From: Plasmodium malariae
Taxonomy: Eukaryota > Apicomplexa > Aconoidasida > Haemosporida > Plasmodiidae
Assembly: GCF_900090045.1 (NCBI RefSeq)
Contig: NW_021638316.1
Coordinates: forward strand, 1-64,000
Direction: 5' to 3'
DNA length: 64,000 nt
Under the pieces are notes generated by a model that was not told where the DNA came from, did not search any database, and worked only from the letters and a program-made list of their open reading frames with translations. A program made the translations under genes and the position numbers. Below, piece after piece: positions 54,601 through 64,000 of the stretch. The stretch's first letter is position 1. Each line of letters begins with the position of its first letter.

Positions 54601-56945
54601 AATACTATTAAGTGATAAGAATAAATATGTGAAAGCGACTTTTTTTAATTGTACAAAAATTTTATTATCATAATTTCTTTTTTGTTTATGTAGTTTTTCT
54701 TATAAAAATTGTTTATATACCTTTTACACAATAATATATTTGTAATGTTTTTCTTTGTGTTTAACTATAGTAGTGTTCTTAATACCAATGGATCGAATAT
54801 TGCTGCTATATATAATATATTAATTTGCATTATTATTATTAATAAATATTCACATACAACTGAAAAGTATAGGATAAGGTAATTTTAATATAAGTTTATT
54901 TCAAAAATATGATATAAATAATTGCCTATAAATTCTAAAATAAATAAAAAATGAAATATGATTACTTTTTGAATATTTAAAGTGTACAGCGATATATACT
55001 AATTAATATAAAGATAATAATATGATGTGTCTATTAATAGTCATAGAATTATAACTAAAAATTTATCTATTTTAGTATTTTTATATATGTAGATATTAAA
55101 TAATATCACCTAATTAAATTTATTATTTTTCTATTTTTATATCTAATTTCGTTTCTATTTCCTAGTAATCTAATTAAATAAAAATACAATTTTATTCATC
55201 TTCTTCACTAAAAAAAAAACATTATCATAATATAATTAACTTACATACATATGTATTTTATGTACATAGAAGAAAATATTTTAGTAAAATACAGAAATAT
55301 TTGATATTAACATATAAACATATATATATATTCTATTAAAATTCTTATAGTCATTGTTTGCATTTTCTCCAATTTCTACGTATACCTTTACAAGTAATAA
55401 TATATGTAGATGTTTTTTAACTAAAGAATACTTTTTATAGTTTATTCAATAATAATAATTAAGAAATTTATTAGTATTACATTATTATATACATTTAGAC
55501 ATATAAAAAATCAAATTTAATAAAAGAATATTATTTTCATATTTTTATATTGAGAAATTTATTTATTAAACTTATTTAATAACATCTTGTAAGAAAATAG
55601 AGTAACTTTTTCAGTATATATTATTATAAATTATCTGACATAAATATGATATATATTTACAAACTACCTATAAAAATATTTTCTTTTCAACTTCATTTTA
55701 ATTAAAAAATTATAAATTTTAATTTGAAGAAATTATTAATAGTTAATGTAAAGTACATATATTTTTTTGCATCGCTAAAATAATATTAGCTCATTAATAT
55801 ATTTACATATATAAAAAATACGTTATACATATAAAAGAATACGTGCCTGTATTATATAATAGCGGAAATTATTTATTTATTTTGTCTATATCTACAGTTA
55901 ATTTTGCTTTTTACGGACATAATCAAATTTTTAAAAATTATAATATTATGAAAAGATATAAAAAAAAATTTATATATATAATTTATTAATATATGACTAT
56001 ATATAATTCATCAAATCAATTTTTTAGTTATATAAAAAATAAAAATATATATGGAGATTATCTATTAATTGTTAATAATATACATGTACATATGTGTAAT
56101 ACCTTTATTCAAATATTGAATAAACACCTCAAATTAGTACAATAATATAATAATTAATGTTTGTAACTGTTCATTCAGTTGTAGAAATATAAAAAAATAT
56201 ATATGTTTGTACACGACTGTAAATATTTAAAATTTAATAAAAATATACTTTAATCATATGTTCATAACTTCAAATCTATATCATAAGAAGTAAAATAAAT
56301 ATATACTAAAAAGCTATTTATAACAATTATGTTATGTTAAATACATCCCATGCGCTTATTTTACAGAATAAATATTAGCTCTCTCTGAGGTTATAGAAAT
56401 ATAAATATATAAAAGAAACGACATATATTTACTTTTTTTTATGTAAAAAACAAGATAAATTTATTGCTGATATAAAGGTTATGATAATTTTTCTTAATAA
56501 TACGAAAAAATAATGGTTTTAAATTAGAACAAGACAAAAAAGGAAAAACGACAATTTTTAGATAAAACAGAAATTAAGATGATTCCACAGAATTATATTG
56601 ATTGCGCTGTTATATATTTACTTTAATCCCCATGTATAGTATATATATTTATTTTTAGCGACAATCTATTTGAATACATATATATAGACACGAACTCAAA
56701 AATGTTAGTCAATCTCAGGCAATATTTTAAGGTGAAAATTGAAAAATATAAGAAATTCAAATTTAAAAAAAAATAAGACCATTTGTTAGACAGCTGTACA
56801 TAAAAAAGGCGACTTATTTGTATATACATTTATAAAATACAAGTAATTATGGAGGAGATTAATAAAATTTAACTAAAGGTATTACAGATGTTAATTCATA
56901 TTAAAGATTTCTTTATGGAATGAAATATATTGCTTATTATTATTT

Positions 56946-57987
56946 TTATCTTTTCCTTAATTTAATTTTTTTATATTTTTTAACTTTTCTATGGTAATAA
57001 ATAATCCATGATATAAATGTGACACCTAGTATAATGAACGGTACGAAATAGAATATATATCCAAATAACTGTCCTAATATGCATTGTTTACTGATCTTAA
57101 CACTAGTTCCTGTTGCTTCTTCGCACAACTTACATAGAGTAGAAGATGTATCCTTTGTTGTACCATAGTGCTGCCAAAACCCTGATGTATTATCTCTCAA
57201 CCATTCTAATACTTTTGATAACCATCCATCCTTATCATTAGTCAACTCTTTTAAATGAGACCCTAGTCCTAAAAAACTTCCTTCCCATGAAACTTTAGTG
57301 TTAAAACCTAATGAGAAATCTACTATAAATACTGTAAATAAACTCAAGAATAATAATACAGGTATAGCTAGTCGTAAACCATATTTTTTACTGATTATTT
57401 TTTTGTACGTTTTATTAGTAATTGTCCTATTTTTTTTAAGAAAATTCTGGTAATCAAGTTCTTTGAAAATTTTTTTTTCCATATGGGAATATTTTTTTGT
57501 TTCGAATATACAAGATTTATTTTTCATATCTTTTTTATCGACACCCATATTCCTTGAAAAACATCTACTTGATAATTCCTTCTTTCCTGTCTCCCACTTT
57601 TCATTATTAGATATATCTTTTTTTTTATTTAATTTATTATATGGTACATCTTCGTTTAACCCCGTAATAATTGAATTCTTATCATGTTTATATTTTGTTA
57701 GTAATCGATAATTTCTTTTATCTATTTTTCTATGAAACATGCAGTTCACGTCCATAGGGTTGTTAAACATTATCTAAAAAAAAAAGTTCAATATTTATTA
57801 TTTAAACAAATAAAAAATATTATACTAAATAATAGTATAAATAAAAATTAAACACAAAAAATATAAATAATAAAAATATCCTTAAATAATAGTATCATAC
57901 CATATCACTGTTATGATGACATATCCAAGTTAAAAGAACAAAGACGCAAATTTTAAAAAATATGATTGACTTAAGGTTTTGTTCCAT
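56946..57987 (-). CDS. fam-l: fam-l exported protein, intact
   Basis: Exon 1 is 57987-57901 (29 codons, MEQNLKSIIFFKICVFVLLT then WICHHNSDM), the intron is 57900-57774 (127 nt) and exon 2 is 57773-56946, about 304 residues, the longest of the three fam-l products. Exon 2 starts IMFNNPMDVN; the ATG in it is internal, not the start. Features in order: KRNYRLLTKYKHD, KNKSCIFETKKYSHMEKK, IFKELDYQNFLKKN, membrane segment about residues 162-182, a long loop with KLCEEATGTSVK and several Trp and Cys residues, membrane segment about 266-289, tail YYHRKVKKYKKIKLRKR. Its closest relative here is the frameshifted gene at 22 kb, whose distal upstream repeat it shares. It forms a doublet with the fam-m gene to the right. 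Confidence 0.93.
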
Positions 57988-58387
57988 GATATACATTTTT
58001 AGAATTGTAATATATATCGTGATGACTAAATATACAGTAATATAGTATACTTCTAATTATAAATTATGCTACATTTATTTCTCTAATATTTTATATATAT
58101 ATTTTCATAAAAATCTAATAAAATATATATAACTACAATATATTTTAAAACGGACATAAAAAAATAAAACATAAAATATATATTAAAAAATTATTATCTT
58201 AATTATATATTCAAATAATTAATTTTAATAAAAATAAACAAATTTGAATTTATTCAAGAATATTTTAATATATAATTTAATTATATAATATAAGAAATTA
58301 ATTGAATTGTTGTTTTACTAATCCTTAAAAAATATATTAAAAAAAATATAACTTTTCTCAATATTTTTAAATAATTAATTTATCTAG

Positions 58388-58430
58388 TATATAGAATATA
58401 TAGAATATAAAATGTATAGAATATAGATAA
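58388..58430 (-). promoter_or_regulatory. Recurring upstream block of the fam-l gene at 57 kb
   Basis: tatatagaatatatagaata, then aaatgtatagaatatagata. It lies 400-445 bp upstream of the start at 57987 and matches the copies at 46987-47040 and 9063-9095. The role is inferred. Confidence 0.42.
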
Positions 58431-59199
58431 AATATTTTCGTATATATTGACATGATATTATCTAATTATGATGTTACTTTTCTATTAATAATTATAATAT
58501 TATTTACATTATATTTTGTAAAAACGGTTTATTGTTGTTCAATATTATTAGTGGCTTTAATAATATAAAAATTGTAATGTTGTACGAAGAAAAAATATTT
58601 TATAAAACTTTCATTCATTAAAGGATTACATTTCAATTAAAATATCAAATTTATAACTTACAACCAAATGTATGAAAAAAATACATATTTTAATGCTGAT
58701 TAAATTATATATTTTTATATAATGATTTTTAAAAATTATGTTTTTTAATTAAGTATATTTTATATCAGAATTTGTAAATGAAATATTTTTTAATTCTTCT
58801 AATTAATTTTTTCTTTATTTTTTTTATTAATTAAATATATATATTCTGAAAAAATATTCATATTATATGATAGTAAAATACGAAAAAAAGTAGTGATTCT
58901 TTCATTAAATGCAATTTTATCATAATAGTTTTGTTTCACTAACTTGTTTTCGTTTATTGTTTCTTTAATAAAAAAATTTATATTTTTTCTTATTCATTTA
59001 TTATATTATAAATATTTATGTAATTTATAAAGAATTCAAATGAATTAGCAATTACTAAAGTAGGATAATAATATAGTAAATTTATATAACTATTCATCTA
59101 CACTCTTAGAATTGTAATTTTGAGTATCTATAATATTCAAAATACATACATTCTGTAAATCAAAATAATACTATCGTACTTTAACTATTTAATAAAAAG

Positions 59200-59410
59200 A
59201 ACCTGAAACCTAATACCTAATATATAACGATATTTTTTATTTCTTATAATATATTAACTTAATTTTTAATGATATTATGCACTTTATTTAATAAAATATT
59301 AAAACTAATATGTGTTTCAGTATTTCAAAAAAATAAGTTGATAAACAGAAAAATAAAAAATAAAAAACTACTCCAAAAAAAAAGAAATTATTTTAAAAAA
59401 TGATATTTTA
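59200..59410 (-). repeat. Distal fam-l upstream repeat, copy B
   Basis: aacctgaaacctaataccta, then atatataacgatattttttatt, aligns with 23551-23760. It lies 1.21 kb upstream of the fam-l start, almost the same offset as copy A. Confidence 0.5.
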
Positions 59411-62400
59411 GATTAATTAATTAGAAAAATAAAAATAAAAAAAAAAACTAAAGGCTACGTATACATGAAAATAAAACAATTAATTTTTAAATATATATAT
59501 TTTTAGTACTATTTTTTTTAATATATAATTACCAAAATATTTCCAAGAAAAAATTATTTGGCAAAAATATATGTTCACGTATTTTATTAAGCTACTTTTT
59601 TATGAATAACACATTATGATTACTTTTATTTTTAAATATATTCTTATTCTATTCATTCTATTAATATTCCACTAGATTACTTATGCTAATGTAGAAGCTT
59701 GCTGTCACATTTCTTACTTCATTTATATTATAAATATTTAATTATAACTTAATGAATAACAAATAAAATTAAAGAAAAGTAAAAACGACTTATAAATAAA
59801 TATTTTTGGATTGTACAAAATTATTTTATTATTACATTTTTATTTTTAAATATATAGTTATAATGTACAAAATAGTTTTTACATCTTATAATAAAGAGCT
59901 ATTTTTTTTTTTTTTTTTATGTTAATCTATTCAACCTATAGGAATATTTCTCCATTAATTTCACTCTACAGTTGTTTCCACAGGGCATGTTCATATATAA
60001 TTATTAATACACAATTAAAAAATATTGAATGACATATTTTAAAAGGAAAATATTCTGAAAATTTTTTTTAAATTAGAAAAGTTAAAATAGAAAAAAGATG
60101 TTTATTGAAATATTTAAAATTTTTTAACATTGTGAATATCTATGGATTAATGTTGACAAATATGTATCTAATAGTACAACGTATTCTAATTATGTAGAGA
60201 ATTGGAACATATTATTTCATAATTTATTTTTCTAATACATAAAATGTATTTTATAAAATATGGCAACTACTTTTCTTTTTTACATTCCTTTTTTTTCTAC
60301 ATGTTAGAAATTTACCCAAATAGAATTAATATTTCATTCGATAAAAAAATATATAAAATATAAGAAATTAAATGTATACATATATATATTTTTTAATAAT
60401 TTTTTTTTATCACTAAGTTTTCTTATATCACTTTCTATTGCATGCTATTATATATTACAGTATAATTCAATTATTGCATCATAATAACTGTAGCATTTTT
60501 ATTTTGTAATTAAATGTATATTTTTATTTGCATGAATTATAAAGATAAATAATAGCAAGAAAATCATTATTATTATGCTAACTCTTAACATTATAACAAC
60601 ATAACTCTATTGATTTAATAATCTTAAATTTTCACCATGTTTTTACAAAATGGAATTTATATGAAAAAATTTTTTAATTTTATTTTTATTATTTTACAAG
60701 AATATTATATAATGTCTTAATTGTATGCATTTTTTTATTATATTATTCTCTTTCTTTATACATAAATTGGCTATATAGATTATACGATTTTTTCTGAACA
60801 GGCGATAACATGTTTGAGATTATAAAATTAAATGAGAAATACTTTAAAAATATATATATTGAGAGAGTAGAATATAACATAACAAGCTTTTACTATTAAC
60901 AAAAACGTGAAACAGATATAAAAATGCATATTAATTTAAGTTAAAAAAGTTCATGTTCAATTTAAATTTGTACTATATATATATATATATAACTATAAAC
61001 TGATTTTTAAACTTCTTTATTTTACGTACTACAGATCCCACAAATGCATCATTTTCCATCATTTATACAAAAAAAACTCATTAATTGCCATCAACTTAAA
61101 TTACAAATAAAGTTGTTATATTAATATTTATTGCTAGAGAAATCATACAAGGTGTTATCGTGCTTATACAATTTTATTCAAATGGAATAAAAGAACGCTA
61201 ATTATGAAGATTAAATATTAAGTTATGATTTTATAAAATATTCTGAAAAAGTAAAGTGTATAATTTTAAAAATATTTAAAATAAAACATCGATATATAAA
61301 TCTAAACATAAAATTATATATTAAAAATGGTAAAATAATTATTAAATCATGAAGCCAAAACTATTCTAATTTATAATGTCCAAATACGATGGAAATATTT
61401 TATTCTAAGTGATCTAACATTCATTTTAAAATATGGAACCATGAATTAAAATAAAATTAACAAAAAGTATTTTAATTATTAAAAAGATTTAAAATACAAA
61501 TTTGTCATTCGATGATAGAAATCTCTAATATTTCTCCATAATAAAAAAAAATAAATAAATCATAATGAAATTGCTTAATCAGTGCAATTGAAGAAAATTC
61601 ATTTTCCATATATCCTCTTTTGTTAAAAACAAAATCATTATCTCATAAAACAAAAAAATACTTGTGTAATTTTATTTATTGAATATTTTTTGATTTATTG
61701 TTTATAAAAATATTTCTTAGATATATTAAATGATAATCATGGATAATTTAAAATTTATAGCAATAACTTAAATAAAACGAATTTAAATCACATGAAGGAG
61801 ATGTTGTGAGAAGGATAAATATATAATATTTAAAATAATAAAAAAAATTAAACAAAAAACTATGAATGTCTGAATTAATATAATTCTTTATTTTAATCTT
61901 ATTATTATTTAAAAAAATGAATAAAATATAAATCTTTTTCATATAGAAACTTTCATTATGATATATATCTAAGGAATTTGCACAAAACCCAATTAATTGT
62001 AAGATTAAGCACGCTAATAAAATGATAAATGATTTAACTTTTCATATAACTATTTATAGTTGGTAATTTATTAAGCACTTATAAATAATCCATAATTATA
62101 AAGGAATATTTACTTATTATAAATTTATAAATTAACATTTTTACAACAAAAAAAAAACTTGAATCTTCTTCAAAAGATTTTTATAATAAGTATGTTCTAC
62201 ATTATATATCCCATAAAACCTATTTTATAAATAAGTATTAAGTCTTATATTTTAGTAAAAAATATACCTATATCAATATACAAATATATATTCAACTCCT
62301 TTCAAAGGATAGAGAACAAAACTTATATATTTCTAATTTTAAATAAATAATACACTTTCGAAAAAACATAAGCAAATGATAATATTAAACTAGAACAAAA

Positions 62401-62788
62401 TATAAAATAAAAAGCAAAACGTTTTTCCACGAATATAAATTATCTTAATTTTAAAAAATTATACCAATTGTTCTTTTATATATTAATTTTAACGCTCAAA
62501 CATATATACTTCATAGAAGTCAATTTTAATACATAAATATATATAATGGCTAAATATATTGAAGCTAGAATAATAATTTAAATTACAAATACCCAAATAT
62601 TAAGACATTGTAATTCACAAAAAAAAAAAAACTATTTTTTTACTGTTGAACCTCAAAGACATAACATATATGAGGTTGAATTTATAAAATCCTAGAAATT
62701 ATTTTATGTGTTTTAAGTATATAACTAAAAGTATTACAGTTTTTGCTTCATATTAAATACTCCTTTACGGAAAGATATAAATATCCTA

Positions 62789-63689
62789 TTATTCATTTTT
62801 CTCCATTATTAACTTAATTTTTTTATATTTTTCATTATTACTTAAGATCTTATAAAACGCTATTATAATCATAACAGATAAAATAACCATAAGTACGATA
62901 AAAAGTATTATATAAATGTATGGTTTCTTCTCCACATCTAGCCATTCAGTAATGTTTTTCAAAAAATTCAATGAATGTTCAACATTAATCTTATCCCATG
63001 CATTTATCAAAGGTTTAAATACTGTTAATGCCGGTATAATTATTCCTAACAAGAAAAAAAGAAAAAATAGAGAAAATCCAAATCTGTAATTTCTAAATTG
63101 TAATTTTTTTAAGGACATATCACAAATTCTCCTGTTTTTTTCGAAAAAATCATCATAATCTTTTTTTTTGATCCATTTTTTTTCAAAATGGAAATGTTTT
63201 CCATCAAACATTGCATTATTATAATCTATTATTTCTGTATAGTATTGTGCCCTATTTAATAAACGTTCATTTGACTTTTTCCTTTTAACCGTGGTCCTTT
63301 TTTCGTTACAATATATATTGTTTTTTTCATTTACTCTATTATTCATTAATACTTCTTTTAAATATATATTATTTGTATCTTTATTTTGTTTATGTTTTGC
63401 TAATGATCGATAATTTTTTGTAACTAAGTGTCTACCACGATGGAAATTCTCATTCATAGATTTACTAAATATACTCTAAATAAAAAAAGTAAATATATAT
63501 TATTAAATAAAAATATAATATAATGACAAAAGAATTTCATTAAAAAAAGTAAAACAATACAAATATAAATATTATAGATATACTTAAATAATATAATCAC
63601 ACCAGATCATTGCTAACAAGGCTTATCCAAATTAAAAGGAGAAAAGTAATAATTTTAATAATAAAAAGTAATATTATTTTTTGTTCCAT
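62789..63689 (-). CDS. fam-m: fam-m exported protein, intact
   Basis: Exon 1 is 63689-63603 (29 codons, MEQKIILLFIIKIITFLLLI then WISLVSNDL), the intron is 63602-63476 (127 nt, donor GTGTGATT) and exon 2 is 63475-62789, about 257 residues. Exon 2 begins SIFSKSMNENFHRGRH. TKNYRSLAKHKQN occupies the PEXEL-like position, with Ser replacing the usual first Leu. The fam-m signature is complete: NRAQYYTEIIDYNNAMFDGK, HFHFEKKWIKKKDYDDFFEK and RRICDMSLKK. Membrane segments are about residues 160-182 and 215-238; the tail is NNEKYKKIKLIMEKNE. The exon 1 cysteine found in several neighbours (WICH) is serine here. Intact and probably expressed; function unknown. Confidence 0.93.
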
Positions 63690-64000
63690 GTTATAAACTA
63701 TTAATATTATCATATATACAAGGAAAAATTTTATACTAATAAATTTCTAATGATAAAAGATACTATATTTATTTAATATAATATTTTTATTATTACTTAC
63801 TAAATACAAATAAAATGTATAGAAGTATTTTGTATTTTACCAGTTATACAATGTAAAATTATTTTCATTAAAATAATATAATTTTAACCGCCTCATAATT
63901 ATTTATAATATATAATATATTTTCATAAGATAGTTCTATAATTAAATGATTCTTTTATTAATAATTTTCAAAATAAATTAAAAAACAAATAAGTCATTTC
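63690..64000. other. 5' flank of the last fam-m gene, cut by the window edge
   Basis: AT-rich sequence with no gene. The upstream block seen about 400 bp from other array starts would fall beyond the window, so its absence here says nothing. Confidence 0.6.

Larger units (their letters stand above)
49187..56945. other. Gene-free region, 7.8 kb
   Basis: The longest stretch here without a gene in the array half of the window. A weak upstream block (tatatagtagtatataacag at about 49700) may belong to the 49 kb relic. The middle is a less AT-rich segment, listed separately. From about 56340 the sequence is the 3' flank of the fam-l gene. Short frames such as 52000-52245 and 52368-52562 are hydrophobic and match nothing I recognise. 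Confidence 0.55.
57988..62788. other. Gene-free AT-rich DNA with fam-l upstream repeats
   Basis: The left part contains the fam-l upstream block (58388-58430) and distal repeat (59200-59410). The right part, from about 62460, is the fam-m 3' flank; catagaagtcaattttaata near 62513 and the following acataaatatatataatgg resemble the 3' flanks at 26.4, 41.0 and 45.35 kb. The minus-strand frame 61748-61942 is low-complexity and not a gene. Confidence 0.55.

Noticed and set aside
57463..57711. Plus-strand frame of 82 codons
   Set aside because: Antisense to the intact fam-l exon 2.
1..64000. Telomere repeats, tRNA or rRNA genes, CRISPR arrays, transposons
   Set aside because: No GGGTTYA-type heptamer runs, no tRNA-like G+C-rich cloverleaf, no rRNA sequence, no regular direct repeats with unique spacers and no transposase or reverse transcriptase motif were seen.

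Overview
The window looks like a Plasmodium subtelomere, most likely P. malariae or a close relative such as P. brasilianum or P. malariae-like. Three things point there: extreme AT content (roughly 83-87% in intergenic lines counted by eye), short phase-0 introns, and the gene mix. That mix is one pir gene, one STP1 gene, and a run of two-exon exported-protein genes of the fam-l and fam-m types, which are described from P. malariae. The species call is an inference from gene families; no housekeeping gene is present. Which of the two types carries the published name fam-l and which fam-m is assigned from memory; the division into two types is plain in the sequence.

Layout. 1.5-2.7 kb: three-exon pir gene, minus strand. 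7.8-8.65 kb: two-exon exported-protein pseudogene, minus strand. 14.9-17.5 kb: four-exon STP1 gene, the only plus-strand gene. From 21.4 kb to the right edge there is an array of minus-strand two-exon genes: frameshifted fam-l (21.4-22.4), dead fam-m (26.6-27.5), exported protein with a canonical PEXEL (32.3-33.2), second exported protein (36.9-37.7), fam-m (41.3-42.2), fam-l (45.6-46.6), weak fragment (47.2-47.5), fam-m relic (48.9-49.2), fam-l (56.9-58.0), fam-m (62.8-63.7). Everything else is gene-free AT-rich DNA, including stretches of 3-6 kb. A segment at about 51.5-54.6 kb is visibly richer in G+C but has no recognisable gene.

The array members share a design. Exon 1 has 28-29 codons and encodes a hydrophobic N-terminal segment. 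The single phase-0 intron is 127-130 nt. The first C-terminal transmembrane segment starts near residue 160, and a second follows. About 390-420 bp upstream of each start there is a recurring sequence block, also present at the 8 kb pseudogene. Two fam-l units also share similarity about 1.2 kb upstream, and several units share 3' flanks. So whole units, not only coding exons, appear to have been duplicated.

In known biology pir, STP1, fam-l and fam-m products are surface or exported proteins of infected red cells or parasites. Their individual functions are mostly unknown, and nothing here forms a metabolic pathway. No tRNA, rRNA, CRISPR array, telomere repeat or transposon was seen.
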